Assembly: GCA_019694455.1 (NCBI GenBank)
Contig: JAIBBY010000002.1
Coordinates: 1-64,000, forward strand
Length of the DNA: 64,000 nucleotides
Source of the DNA: Pirellulales bacterium
Lineage (GTDB): Bacteria; Planctomycetota; Planctomycetia; Pirellulales; JAEUIK01
Reading direction: 5' to 3'
In this document: one piece after another, positions 46,608-55,866 of the stretch
How positions within the stretch are numbered: position 1 is the first letter of the stretch
How the letters are laid out: every line of letters starts with the position of its first letter
Notes under the pieces: generated by a model
Told to the model about the DNA's origin: nothing
The model's input: the letters and a program-made list of their open reading frames with translations, nothing else
Databases searched by the model: none
Translations under genes and position numbers: made by a program

Positions 46608-46727
46608 ACCGCGGACGGCAGGCGGGCTAGCTGCGCGGGCGTGGTTGGTGCGCCATGCCGCCGGCGGCGCTATTCGTTTGCGCAGCGCGCTCGGCAGTAG
46701 CGCGGTTGCGAGTCCATCGCGGCGGCG

Positions 46728-46748
46728 CAAGAATTTTTGAAATTCTTG
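46728..46748. promoter_or_regulatory. Perfect AT-rich inverted repeat upstream of the ECF sigma gene
   Basis: CAAGAATTT-TTG-AAATTCTTG: two nine-base arms around a three-base centre, 58 bases before the TTG start of the sigma factor. It stands out as AT-rich in GC-rich surroundings. It could be an operator for a dimeric regulator or an RNA hairpin; there is no T-run after it, so it is not a typical terminator. Confidence 0.5.
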
Positions 46749-46806
46749 GTTGCGCGCGTGGCCCGGCGAGCGTCCTTGATAGTAGCCCCTGGAGAGGATT
46801 CGCAAT

Positions 46807-47346
46807 TTGCAGCTTGTGGACCGAGCACTGGCGATTTTGGATGAGCACGGCCCACGGCTATTCGCCATGCTGGTTCGGTTGACGCTCCGCGCCGACGTCG
46901 CGGAGGAGTTGATGCAGGAACTGTTTTGCAAGTTGGCTCAAGACAAGCGCTGCGCTAGCGCCCGCGATCCGGCGGCCTATGCGGTTCGCATGGGCATGAA
47001 TCTGGCGTTCGATTACCGGCGAGCGCAGCGACGGATGCGCACAGCGGAAACAGCGGCGGCTCCGTCCGCCGAGGCGATGCCTTCACCGCTCGGTCAGCTT
47101 GTGCAACGAGAAGAATTGCGCCGAATGCTCGACGCCATCGATCAGTTGCCGGTCGAAAGTCGGGAAGTCATCGTGCTGCGCTACCTGGAACGGCAGGATT
47201 ACACAACCATCGCCGATCAACTTGACAAGTCGCCGCATCATGTGCGCGCGGTATGTCATCGCGCTCTATCTCGGCTGCGGGACTTACTCGGCGCGCAGCG
47301 GCCGTCAAAGGTGGGGGCTGTGTTGGAGACGAAACGTGAACACTGA
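46807..47346 (+). CDS. ECF-type RNA polymerase sigma factor
   Basis: A 179-residue sigma factor starting at TTG 46807 after GGAGAGGA at eight-base spacing. Region 2: LRADVAEELMQELFCKLAQD then AAYAVRMGMNLAFDYRRAQR. Region 4: AIDQLPVESREVIVLRYLER and YTTIADQLDKSPHHVRAVCH, a helix-turn-helix. The stop overlaps the next gene, which encodes a membrane protein likely to be its partner. An inverted repeat lies just upstream and may serve control. Confidence 0.92.
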   Translation: MQLVDRALAILDEHGPRLFAMLVRLTLRADVAEELMQELFCKLAQDKRCASARDPAAYAVRMGMNLAFDYRRAQRRMRTAETAAAPSAEAMPSPLGQLVQREELRRMLDAIDQLPVESREVIVLRYLERQDYTTIADQLDKSPHHVRAVCHRALSRLRDLLGAQRPSKVGAVLETKREH

Positions 47347-48259
47347 AAATAAACAATTGCTGCGCGAAATGCGCCGGTTGTCGCGCGTCGCGCCGGATGT
47401 GGAGTCGACCGCTCGGGCGATCGCGCGCGCGCGGGGCGCGGCGCTGCGCGCGGCCGCCAGCGAGGCGCCACATACTAGGCAGCGGGTACTTGTGCGCGGC
47501 GCCTGGCTGGGCGTCGCCGCCACGCTATTGCTGCTCCTTGCTGGCGAGCGCTGGCTTGCGGGCCTTGGCTCTTCGCGAGCATTGGCCTTTGAGCAGGTGC
47601 AAGAAAGTGTGAACAGGACCAAGTCGGTGCAGTATGTGCAGCGGAGAAAGGACCGCACGAAGCAGAATCGATTGGCGCCGCAAGAGATGCGCGAGGTCAT
47701 GATCCTGGGCGCGCATCGCATGCGGGAAGAGGTGACCACCACCACGGCTGGCGATCCATTGTCCGAGGGAGAAAATTGGGCATCGAGCCCAGAGGAGTAC
47801 GTGTTGATTCACAACTACGGCACGGGCAAGTTCATCACGCTGTTTCCGAAAGCGCGGACGTTTGACGCGTCGCAAACGATTCTTGGCATCGACGTGGATA
47901 GCGGCGAAGTGAAGGAAAGCAAGATGAAGGCGCTTCCTCAGGCCGACTTTTACCAGCGATTGCGCGAAGTGCCGACCGACAAGGCCGAGAGGTTGCCTGG
48001 TCGCCAGATCGATGGCCGGGAGGCGATTGGCTTTCAGGTCGTGGAGAAATTGGAACGTCGCAACGGCGTCTCGACATCCACTCGCACGTATTGGGTAGAC
48101 GCCGCATCGAAGCTGCCGGTGCGGATCGAAATATCACTACAGCACACGGACCCGATGATGGTGGACACAGAGTTCGTGCAGAGCGATTTTGTGTTCGACG
48201 CGCCGCTCGACGAATCGCTGTTCAGCACCGATCCGCCGCCGGGATATCGTCCGCAGTAG
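47336..48259 (+). CDS. Single-pass membrane protein with LolA-like extracytoplasmic domain, probable sigma-factor partner
   Basis: A 307-residue protein starting at GTG 47336 inside the sigma gene (11-base overlap). A cytoplasmic basic segment of about 57 residues, one helix (GVAATLLLLLAGERWLAGLG), then a domain of about 220 residues: FEQVQESVNRTKSVQYVQ, REEVTTTTAGDPL, LPGRQIDGREAIGFQVVE and YWVDAASKLPVRIEI. This pattern resembles LolA/LolB-like sensor domains paired with ECF factors in planctomycetes. The cytoplasmic part lacks a classic zinc anti-sigma motif. An anti-sigma or sensing role is inferred from overlap and topology. Confidence 0.8.
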   Translation: MNTENKQLLREMRRLSRVAPDVESTARAIARARGAALRAAASEAPHTRQRVLVRGAWLGVAATLLLLLAGERWLAGLGSSRALAFEQVQESVNRTKSVQYVQRRKDRTKQNRLAPQEMREVMILGAHRMREEVTTTTAGDPLSEGENWASSPEEYVLIHNYGTGKFITLFPKARTFDASQTILGIDVDSGEVKESKMKALPQADFYQRLREVPTDKAERLPGRQIDGREAIGFQVVEKLERRNGVSTSTRTYWVDAASKLPVRIEISLQHTDPMMVDTEFVQSDFVFDAPLDESLFSTDPPPGYRPQ

Positions 48260-48351
48260 CGCGGAACGGGCCGTCGCTCACTCCGTATTGCGTCGCCGAG
48301 TCCCGCGCGCGGCGGGAAAATGTCGCGCGTCCAAGATCAAGCCGCTGGCGA

Positions 48352-51300
48352 TCACTCCGGTTCTTCGGCCGCTGGCTCTTTGGGCTGTTTGATTCGTGAG
48401 CGCTTGGGTTTGGGCGCGGCGCGTTTTTTGGTTTTCTTGCCGGGCTTGGCGTCGGCATCATCGGTCATTTCTCCATCGGGCGTGGCGAAGCCACCGATCG
48501 GCGCACCGGCCGCTGCGGGAGGATTGGCGCCGTCGGGCGGGTTGTCGCCCGGCGGATTGCCAGCGGGCTGAGCGTCTGGATTGTTGGCGTTGTCGTTCTT
48601 GCCCGCGTCGGCGAGCGCGACGCCGACGGCGGGGGCGTCGGCCTGTTTGCCGGCCGGGCCGGGATCGATCAGCAGATAACCGGCCCAAAGAAACGGGTGG
48701 CTGGCCTTGAGCGCTTGGTCGCGCTGGCCGAGCTGCAGACGAGGCTCTTTGGTGGCGTCGATCTCGGCGTCGCGAGCAAGCACGACGCTGCGCTGCCAGG
48801 CGTTGGTGGCAGGGACGTGCGGCAGTTCTTGCACGAACTCGCGCATCAGATCGACGGACGACTGGCCGCCGGTGCGCCATTGGCTCAGAAGCACAGTGCG
48901 CGTGCCGGAGGCCAGCAAACCGCAAACGGTTTGAAAGATGTCGTCGCCGGCCAGGTCGAGCGCGGCGCCCTTGAGGCTGTTCTCGGCGGCGGAGTGAAAG
49001 CCAGGGACAAGCACCTGATCTGGCGCGCCCCAAGGGAGCATGGTCCAGTCGGCCAGCGAGGAGCCGGCGACTCCTTGATCGATTTCCAAGGGAGACCAGC
49101 CGTCTCCCTTCGTGCGGGTGTCGGCGTCGTCGAGCACGAGCAGCCGATCGATCACCGAGGCGTAGACATGCGATGGCGCGGGGGGGCGCTTGGTGAGCGG
49201 GATGACGCCGGGAACCGCGGCTTGGATGTCGGCCACGGCGGCGGCGGTGAGCTCTTCGCCCCCGCGGGGGTAGAGGCGCCCCGCGACGAGCAGGGTGCGC
49301 GCGTGCTGGGGCGCGCTGCGCGGATCGCCGACGGCCAGGCCGGTGGTGGGGGCGAAGCGGAGGCGATACTTGTCGATGAGCGCCTCGGTGTGATCCTGCG
49401 GGCCGATTTGCAGGGCCGCCCAGGGGACATACCAGAGGGCGCGGTCGGGGACGATGACCAGTTCTTGCACGGTGTCCGGGAAGTTGCTCTTGGCGCTGGC
49501 GGTGAACAGGGTGAACAGTTCGGCGGCGTAGCGGCGCCACTCGACGCCGGCGAGTTGTTCCTCGGTGAGGGCGCGATTGCCGTCGGTGAGCCCCATTTCG
49601 CGCAAGAGTTGCACCAGCTTGCGGTGGACGGAGGGGACGTCGCCAATGGGCCATACGTCGTAGTCGGTGGCGGTGACCAGAAAACCGTAGACGCCGGCGC
49701 CGGTGGTGAGGAACGAAAGCAGCGCCTGTCCTTGGGCCAGCGACTCTTGCACGTTTTTGAGGCTGCGCTGGGGCGGAAAGACGAGATCGGCGGGATTGCG
49801 GCGGACCGCCATCTCGCGTAAGACGCGTTCCTGTTCGAGGCAAACGGCGCCCAGGTTGGCCACCGCGTTGCCGAGCGCGCGCTGGGCCTCGGGGTCTTCG
49901 CTGGCCAGCGGCATTTGGGCCAGCGCGGCGCGCTGCTGGCGCGCTTGTTGGCTGAGTTGATCGTAGTTGACGAAACGCGTGGCGAGCCCTTGCCGATCGA
50001 GCGTCGATTGTTTGTCGAGCAGTTCTGGCGGACCTTCGAGCAGCCAGCGCAGGCCGAGTAACCGGCCGCCCAGGGGCTGGGCGCTCAAGAAACGATGGCG
50101 GCGCACGACATCGGCGACTTCGAAGGCGACCAGCTTGTCGCGCTCCAGCGCGGTGAGAAACCAGTTTTCGTACGACTGCGAGTGCGGGGTACACAGCGCG
50201 GCCAAGGCTTCGAGGGGATCGTAGCCCCAGTCAAAGCCATCGGGATCGCGCAGAACGCGTTGATACACCAGCAGGGCCGAGCGCGGCGAGAGCGTGCCTT
50301 GCATGTACATGCTGTCGGCCAGGTTGATCTGAAACAGCCAATGCGAGCTGCCGCGCTCGTAGGCCAGGAGATTGGCGAGGGCGGTGTCGGCGTTGGCGGT
50401 TTGACCGGCCTGATACAGGATGAGCGCGGTGACATAGTTCAGACGCGCGCCCACGCGGCCGCGGAGCATCGGGCGATTGCCGCTCGCCGAGCGGGCGGTG
50501 GCCAAGAGGTTTTGCGCTGGCTGCGTTTGGCCGAGCACGGCCATATTTTCGGCCGCGCCCAATAGCAGCGAGACGTGCAGTTGGCGCAGGTTGTTGGCCT
50601 TGGCCCAGGCCGCGGCGGCGACCAGCGGCGGATAGGGTTCGGGGCGGCCCGACATGAGGTGCGTGGTCAGGCCGAGGCGAAACGCCTCTTCGAGCACGCC
50701 GGGATCGGTGTATTGGCAGGCGGAATAGGTGGCCTCTTCAAAACAGCGGCTGGCGGTGGGGTAGTCGTTCTGCAACAGGGCGATGCGGCCAAGCTCCAAC
50801 AGTCCGGTGGAGGTGAGCGGATGGTCGAACTGGCCGGCGACGAGCAGCGAGCGTTCCAAGATCGGGCGCGCCTGATCGAGCTTGCCAACGGCGGCATAGG
50901 CCAGCCCGAGTTGCAGATCGATCAGCGTCTCTGACCAGTGGTTGGGTTGCGTGGCGCGGCGCGCGAGCGCGGCCAGCACTTCTTTGCCGAGCGAATCGTG
51001 TTCGGCGAGCGGCCCCAACAACTCGCCGCGGCGGCGAATCGCCAGCGAGGTGCAACGGATGATTTCGAAGGGACGGATGGGAAACAATTGGGCGACTTGG
51101 ACGACGCCGCCGCGCTGGATGACGTTGTTGTTGCTGACGCTGCCTTGCAGCGTGCGGACGACATCGGGAAAGTGGGCGAACTGCGCCGGGCGTTGCCGCT
51201 GCCCCCAGGGAATGGCCATGATCTGGTTGGTCGGCTGCAGCGTAGGGGGGAACTGGACGCGGATCATCCAGTCGTAGAAGGCGGTGTAGAGCTGCAGCGC

Positions 51301-51639
51301 CGAGTTGTAGTGCGAGAGGGCGCGCGACAGATCGCCCATCTGGTAATAGCACTCGCCGGCCATCGTGTGATAGCAGATCGAGTCGATCCAATTGGTTTGG
51401 GCGGTCTTGATCGCGCCGCGCCCCTCGTGCAGATACACCTTGAGGGCGTCGGGATAATCGCCGTCGTAAAAATCGCGAAAGATCTGGAGATAGAAGTCGC
51501 TGGGCGCCGCCATGCGGCCGGCGACTTGCGCGCGGGCGTCGTCGGGCGCGGCCAGCGCCAGCGCGATGAATAGCGACGCGGCTACCGGCAGGGCGCGCAG
51601 GTAAACGGCAATGAGGTGCGGCGAGCCAATGGCGCGCAT
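48352..51639 (-). CDS. Secreted TPR protein with CHAT-like (caspase-fold) domain
   Basis: A 1095-residue protein; ATG 51639 has AGGAG seven bases before it, and the first residues form a signal peptide (VYLRALPVAASLFIALALAA). TPR-like helices cover about 45-480 (AGECYYQMGDLSRALSHYNS, LGLAYAAVGKLDQARPILER). A CHAT-type domain follows at about 640-1010: SLKNVQESLAQGQALLSFLT, LVIVPDRALWYVPWAALQI, LLASGTRTVLLSQWRTGG and HPFLWAGYLLI. The sites that hold the catalytic His and Cys in proteolytic CHAT proteins read WTMLPWGAP and LVPGFHSAAEN, so the dyad seems lost. The tail is Pro/Asn-rich, then Lys-rich. Probably a scaffold or binding protein, exported. Confidence 0.85.
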   Translation of the reverse strand: MRAIGSPHLIAVYLRALPVAASLFIALALAAPDDARAQVAGRMAAPSDFYLQIFRDFYDGDYPDALKVYLHEGRGAIKTAQTNWIDSICYHTMAGECYYQMGDLSRALSHYNSALQLYTAFYDWMIRVQFPPTLQPTNQIMAIPWGQRQRPAQFAHFPDVVRTLQGSVSNNNVIQRGGVVQVAQLFPIRPFEIIRCTSLAIRRRGELLGPLAEHDSLGKEVLAALARRATQPNHWSETLIDLQLGLAYAAVGKLDQARPILERSLLVAGQFDHPLTSTGLLELGRIALLQNDYPTASRCFEEATYSACQYTDPGVLEEAFRLGLTTHLMSGRPEPYPPLVAAAAWAKANNLRQLHVSLLLGAAENMAVLGQTQPAQNLLATARSASGNRPMLRGRVGARLNYVTALILYQAGQTANADTALANLLAYERGSSHWLFQINLADSMYMQGTLSPRSALLVYQRVLRDPDGFDWGYDPLEALAALCTPHSQSYENWFLTALERDKLVAFEVADVVRRHRFLSAQPLGGRLLGLRWLLEGPPELLDKQSTLDRQGLATRFVNYDQLSQQARQQRAALAQMPLASEDPEAQRALGNAVANLGAVCLEQERVLREMAVRRNPADLVFPPQRSLKNVQESLAQGQALLSFLTTGAGVYGFLVTATDYDVWPIGDVPSVHRKLVQLLREMGLTDGNRALTEEQLAGVEWRRYAAELFTLFTASAKSNFPDTVQELVIVPDRALWYVPWAALQIGPQDHTEALIDKYRLRFAPTTGLAVGDPRSAPQHARTLLVAGRLYPRGGEELTAAAVADIQAAVPGVIPLTKRPPAPSHVYASVIDRLLVLDDADTRTKGDGWSPLEIDQGVAGSSLADWTMLPWGAPDQVLVPGFHSAAENSLKGAALDLAGDDIFQTVCGLLASGTRTVLLSQWRTGGQSSVDLMREFVQELPHVPATNAWQRSVVLARDAEIDATKEPRLQLGQRDQALKASHPFLWAGYLLIDPGPAGKQADAPAVGVALADAGKNDNANNPDAQPAGNPPGDNPPDGANPPAAAGAPIGGFATPDGEMTDDADAKPGKKTKKRAAPKPKRSRIKQPKEPAAEEPE

Positions 51640-51836
51640 GGCAAGCTCCTGTTGACTGACGGCGCCAGGATGGAATCGAGCGTGCGGTCTGTCTGGCGCC
51701 ACTTGCCCCGGCTAGTTTCCACCATAGCGGCGCTTGCGCAGGCGTCAAAACCGCAAATGCCGAGCGGGCCGCGGCCAGGGCGGGCCGGGAGGCGGCGATA
51801 GCAGTTGTAACGGCTGCTCCGGCGACCGCGTGGGCG

Positions 51837-53111
51837 CTAGCCAAGCAGCCCGGGGATGACAGTTCCGCCGCCAGCGATCTTCATCGGACGGCCGTTATTG
51901 CTGGTGTAGGAGCGGTTAAGCGGTATGCCAAGCGCCGCCAAGGCGGTGGCCATCAGATCTTCGGCGGAGTGACTTTCGCTGGTCACTTGGGCGCCGTCTT
52001 CGCTGGTTTCGCCAATGGCGATGCCCCCTTGAACTCCGCAGCCACCAATCACCGCGCTCCAGGCGCGGGCGTAGTGATCGCGGCCGACATTGGCGTTGAT
52101 GCGCGGCGTGCGACCGAACTCGCCCATCCAAAGGATGAGTGTGCTCTCCAACAGGCCGCGCTGAACCAGGTCTTCAACCAGCGCGCTCATGGCCTGATCG
52201 AGTTGTGGCAACTTGTCGTCTTTCAAGGTGTCGAAGACGTTTTGATGATTGTCCCAGCCGCCAAAATCGACCTCGACGAACGGCACTCCGGTTTCGACCA
52301 GTCGACGCGCCATCAGGCAGCCATTGCCGAGCGACGACTTGCCGTAACGCTCGCGGACCGCGTCGGGCTCTTGATCGACGCGAAAGGCCTGCATCTGCTG
52401 GCTGGTCATCACCGAGGCGGTCTTGTCGAGAATCTTGGCGTGGTCGGCGGCGGCCTGCCCGCGGCGCTGGCGAATGAAGCCGGCTTCGATGGTTTGCAGC
52501 ATTTGCATGCGATCGGCGAGCCGTTTTTCAGCGTCGGGCATTTTGAGGTTGCGCACATCGCCATCGGTTCCGACGACGAAGGGGGCGTGCGACATGCCGA
52601 GAAAGCCGGGGCCCTCGCTGGGGCCACCGATGGAGACGAAGGGAGGGATTTGCAGATCCTTGAGTTCGCGCTCCAGCTCGCGACTGACCACAGCGCCATA
52701 ACTGGGATGCGTGACATCGGGGTTGGGAATGTATCCGGTGTGCAGATAGTAGCGGCCGCGATTGTGATCGGCCTCGCGCGTGCTCATCGAGCGGACGATG
52801 GACAAATGCCGCATGACCTGGGCGACTTTGGGTAGGTGCTCGCAGATTTGCACGTCGCCAGTGGTGGCAATGGGTTTGAAGGGGCCGCCGGTGTCGGCGC
52901 CGCTCTTGAGGTCCCACAGGTCGATGGTGCTGGGTCCGCCCCCCATCCACAGCAAAATGGCCGACTTGTGCTGGCGTTTGGGGTCGCGAGCGCCGGCGGC
53001 CAGCGCGGTGGTGAAGTGGTTGGCGGCGGCCAACATGGCGCCCCCCGCCGCCAGATGCGCGGCGAAGTGGCGACGGGTCATGCCGCGTGGAGTTGTGGAG
53101 AAGGTTTGCAT
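51837..53111 (-). CDS. DUF1501 family protein with Tat-type signal
   Basis: A 424-residue protein. The N-terminal TRRHFAAHLAAGGAMLAAAN is a twin-arginine-like export signal. DUF1501 landmarks: AILLWMGGGPSTIDLWDLK, VDFGGWDNHQNVFDTL, LILWMGEFGRTPRIN, GRDHYARAWSAVIGGCGVQG and EDLMATALAALGI. The family has a sulfatase/alkaline-phosphatase-like fold and is very frequent in planctomycetes, next to DUF1549/DUF1553 genes; its activity is unproven. The start could be ATG 53111 or a GTG at 53144. It follows the DUF1549 gene by about 126 bases and is probably cotranscribed with it. Confidence 0.93.
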   Translation of the reverse strand: MQTFSTTPRGMTRRHFAAHLAAGGAMLAAANHFTTALAAGARDPKRQHKSAILLWMGGGPSTIDLWDLKSGADTGGPFKPIATTGDVQICEHLPKVAQVMRHLSIVRSMSTREADHNRGRYYLHTGYIPNPDVTHPSYGAVVSRELERELKDLQIPPFVSIGGPSEGPGFLGMSHAPFVVGTDGDVRNLKMPDAEKRLADRMQMLQTIEAGFIRQRRGQAAADHAKILDKTASVMTSQQMQAFRVDQEPDAVRERYGKSSLGNGCLMARRLVETGVPFVEVDFGGWDNHQNVFDTLKDDKLPQLDQAMSALVEDLVQRGLLESTLILWMGEFGRTPRINANVGRDHYARAWSAVIGGCGVQGGIAIGETSEDGAQVTSESHSAEDLMATALAALGIPLNRSYTSNNGRPMKIAGGGTVIPGLLG

Positions 53112-53237
53112 CTGGGTTGCTAGGTCACGATGAATGGACGTCACAATTGGCGTGACGACTTTGGCTGGTTACACCACACGTCGAGGCACGGCTTGATCTC
53201 TCGGCTGCGTATCGGGGCGATGGTCTTCCGTTGAATT

Positions 53238-54965
53238 CTAGTGATTGAGGATGAACTCGTTGCTGTTGAGCAGCGCCCACCAAATATCTTCGAGGGCGGC
53301 CTTGGTGTCGCCGCGGTGATTGAGCCAGACGCGCTGCGCGGCGGACAACTCCTCCTTGCCGGGGGGACGACTGAAGGCGGCCAGATAGAGCTGACTGATC
53401 TTGTCGCGATCTTTGCCGCTGGCGGCGGCGAGGTCGTACAGAAAGGTTCCTTCCTTGGTGGAGATGGCGTTGCGCGTCAGTTCGCCATTCATGAGCATCA
53501 AGGTCTGCGTGATCGTGCCATTGAAGGTGCTGGCCTCGTCGTTTTCGTCTGTGCCGTACGAAATAGTGAACTGGTTCAGCCACTCGCGCTTGCGACGGTC
53601 GTGGTCGGCATCTCCCTTTTTCTCCGCGCGCGTCGCAGTCACCAGCGACTCGTAAAGCTCCTCGGGACGCATCTGCCGCAGGTAGAAGCGGCTGAAGGCG
53701 GGCTTATTGCCGGTGCCCGGATCGTCGGCCTGGTTCTTTCGCCCCGCCTGACTGGAGAGCGCGTACGGCTCGCTGAGCACCAACCAGCGCATGAGTTGTT
53801 GCAGGTCGAACTGCGTGTCGCGCAGGCGATCGGCCAGGCCTTGCAGCAGATCGGGGCGCCACACGGGATTGTGCGGCCCCATGTCGTCGACCGGTTGCGT
53901 GAAACCATATCCGAAGAAGTGCGCCCAAAGGCGGTTGACGATCGCCAGCGGAAGTTCGGGCGACTTCGCAATCAGCTCGGCCAGTTCATCGCGGCGGTTC
54001 ACGTCTTCGACATAACCGCTGGGTTTGATCTTTTGTCCATCGATGAAGGTGGGCTCCAGCACGCCGATGAGGGTGCCGTTGCGACGCTCGAAGTAGATCT
54101 CGCCCGACTCGGGATCGTTGCCCTCGCCGGCAAAGTCTTCATCTTCCAGCCTCGCGCCGACGACTTGCGTGCCATCGAAGGTGCGCAGCCCGCGCGCCTG
54201 GCGGAAGAAGGCGTTGAAGCCCCAAAACTGCTCTTGCTTCCAGGTGTTGAAGGGGTGGTCGTGGCACTGGGTGCATTGCACCTGCACGCCAAGAAAGAGC
54301 TTGGCGGTCTTGGTGGTGGCGGGCGTAGCCTTCTCTTGCAGGTTGTCGAGCAAGAAGTTCACCGCGCCGTTGAAGCCTTCTTCGTCGGGCTGATTGGCGC
54401 CGTTGGCCGACACCAATTGGCGAACGAACTGATCGTAGGGCAGGTTGGCGACGAAGGCGCCGTGCAGCCAGGTCTCTAGCCCTTCGCGGCTGACCAGCCC
54501 GCGACGATCGCCGTCGACACGGCGCCCGATGAGCAAGTTGGCCCAGATGCTGGCCCAGTTGCGGGCGTACTCGTCGCGGTACTCGGAGCCGAGCAGTCGG
54601 GCGACCAGCTTGGCGCGTTTGTCTTTGGAGCGGTCGCTCAGAAACTGGTTGGTCTCGTCGACGCTGGGGATACGTCCGATCAGGTCGAGGAAGACGCGCC
54701 GCGCCCATTCGCCATCGGTGGCGTGGGGCGAAGGGGTCAGCTCGGCGTCGCGCCAACTTTGCGCAAGCTGCTGGTTGATGAAGTCGATGGTTGGATCGTC
54801 GCCCGGTTCTGGGACGGACGCTTGCGGTTTGGAAGGGACCGCCGACGGGCGCTTTTGACGCGCGCTAGTGTTATCGGCCGCGGCGGACCAGGAGGCCGCC
54901 AGAATTGAGAAGGCTGCCGCCAGAACGACCATCGACCACAGTCGCCAACCGAGTCGGCCGGCCAT
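53238..54965 (-). CDS. Secreted DUF1549/DUF1553 protein
   Basis: A 575-residue protein. ATG 54965 has GAGG six bases upstream and gives a signal peptide (LWSMVVLAAAFSILAASWSA); a TTG six codons earlier is possible. The DUF1549 part spans about 55-270: DGEWARRVFLDLIGRIP, ANWASIWANLL-like RNWASIWANLL, and VQCTQCHDHPFNTW, a CxxCH site as in c-type cytochromes. The DUF1553 part spans about 320-570: NRRDELAELIAKSPELPLAI, VNRLWAHFFGYGFTQPVDD and SRFYLRQMRPEELYESL. Function is unknown; extracytoplasmic carbohydrate use or redox chemistry has been proposed for such pairs. Confidence 0.93.
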   Translation of the reverse strand: MAGRLGWRLWSMVVLAAAFSILAASWSAAADNTSARQKRPSAVPSKPQASVPEPGDDPTIDFINQQLAQSWRDAELTPSPHATDGEWARRVFLDLIGRIPSVDETNQFLSDRSKDKRAKLVARLLGSEYRDEYARNWASIWANLLIGRRVDGDRRGLVSREGLETWLHGAFVANLPYDQFVRQLVSANGANQPDEEGFNGAVNFLLDNLQEKATPATTKTAKLFLGVQVQCTQCHDHPFNTWKQEQFWGFNAFFRQARGLRTFDGTQVVGARLEDEDFAGEGNDPESGEIYFERRNGTLIGVLEPTFIDGQKIKPSGYVEDVNRRDELAELIAKSPELPLAIVNRLWAHFFGYGFTQPVDDMGPHNPVWRPDLLQGLADRLRDTQFDLQQLMRWLVLSEPYALSSQAGRKNQADDPGTGNKPAFSRFYLRQMRPEELYESLVTATRAEKKGDADHDRRKREWLNQFTISYGTDENDEASTFNGTITQTLMLMNGELTRNAISTKEGTFLYDLAAASGKDRDKISQLYLAAFSRPPGKEELSAAQRVWLNHRGDTKAALEDIWWALLNSNEFILNH

Positions 54966-55056
54966 AAGAAACCTCAGCCGCAATGGCGTGTTTAAGAGAG
55001 ATAGCGCAGGGAATGCCCCGATGGTTCGATTTTATCGCTGGATGGCAGGAGGGGCG

Positions 55057-55098
55057 AAAAAAAAGAGAGCCTTGTCGGTTCCGGCGACAAGGCTCTCT
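55057..55098 (-). terminator. Strong intrinsic terminator of the GT39-lptD-dgkA operon
   Basis: AGAGAGCCTTGTCG and CGACAAGGCTCTCT form a perfect 14-base stem with a seven-base loop. Read on the minus strand it is followed by a run of eight T, 292 bases after the dgkA stop. It would also shield the DUF1549 gene that starts 92 bases beyond it. Confidence 0.92.
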
Positions 55099-55389
55099 GG
55101 TGTTCAATTCTGCAACACCTGATCGATTTTGATACAGCATTGCAGTACTGTCGATGGCCGGACCAGCGTACCTCATCTCTGTCCGGCCCCGCGTTGGCTC
55201 GCACGCGTGTTCCGTTTTCTGGCCCTAATCGCCCCTTCTGCCCCTGTTCCGAAGGGCAGTTGGGATAAAGATTTAAGGAGTAAACGGTCTTCTCTGTTCT
55301 GACCCCGAAAAGCCTCTGCTCTGTTCCGCGTGCGAGTCGCTTGCTTCTCGTTCCGCCAGACTGATAAAGCAACCCGCGTGCCAAGGGGA
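55099..55389. other. Intergenic segment with a second hairpin
   Basis: Between the terminator and the dgkA stop. GGCCGGAC (55156-55163) pairs with GTCCGGCC (55181-55188) around a 17-base loop. No gene could be supported; any transcript here is the 3' tail of the dgkA message. Confidence 0.5.
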
Positions 55390-55866
55390 TTACTCTGGCC
55401 ACAAATCGAGCATGCTGGCGAGCCTGGGGATGAAGATGGCGGCGCCGACAATGGCGGCGGTGATCGAGGCCAAGAGGACGGCGCCGCTGCCCATATCGAG
55501 GGCGTCGCGCATTTGGCTGTTGTATCGATCGGTGACGACGCGGGCGATGGTTTCGAGCGCGGTGTTGAAGAGTTCTGCGACCAGCACCGCGCCGATGCAG
55601 AGGGTGAGCAGACACCATTCGAGGCGGCTGACTTCGAGCACCATGCCGGCGGCGATGACGATTGCCGCCACGAAGAAGTGGACAAAGAAGTTGACTTCGC
55701 TGCGGACGCCGCGGCGCAGGCCGCGGAGCGCGCAATTGAATTTTTCCGGCCACGATTGGGGCCGGCGAGGGGCGTCGTCGGTGGCAGGTTCTCGCATGGC
55801 GGTGGCGTGCGTGGCTCGTGACGTGGGCGCTGCGCCGCGCGCGACGTTGGTGGCGCTGCCGGTCAT
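55390..55866 (-). CDS. dgkA: Diacylglycerol kinase / undecaprenol kinase family protein
   Basis: A 158-residue protein. The N-terminal 40 residues are polar; then FNCALRGLRRGVRSEVNFFV, a helix AAIVIAAGMVLEV, LCIGAVLVAELFNTALETIA with the conserved Glu and Asn, and MRDALDMGSGAVLLAS in place of the usual KDxAAGAVL segment, ending with a third helix. It phosphorylates diacylglycerol or undecaprenol in the inner membrane. ATG 55866 overlaps the LptD stop by four bases, so the two are coupled; a shorter start at 55797 is possible. Confidence 0.88.
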   Translation of the reverse strand: MTGSATNVARGAAPTSRATHATAMREPATDDAPRRPQSWPEKFNCALRGLRRGVRSEVNFFVHFFVAAIVIAAGMVLEVSRLEWCLLTLCIGAVLVAELFNTALETIARVVTDRYNSQMRDALDMGSGAVLLASITAAIVGAAIFIPRLASMLDLWPE

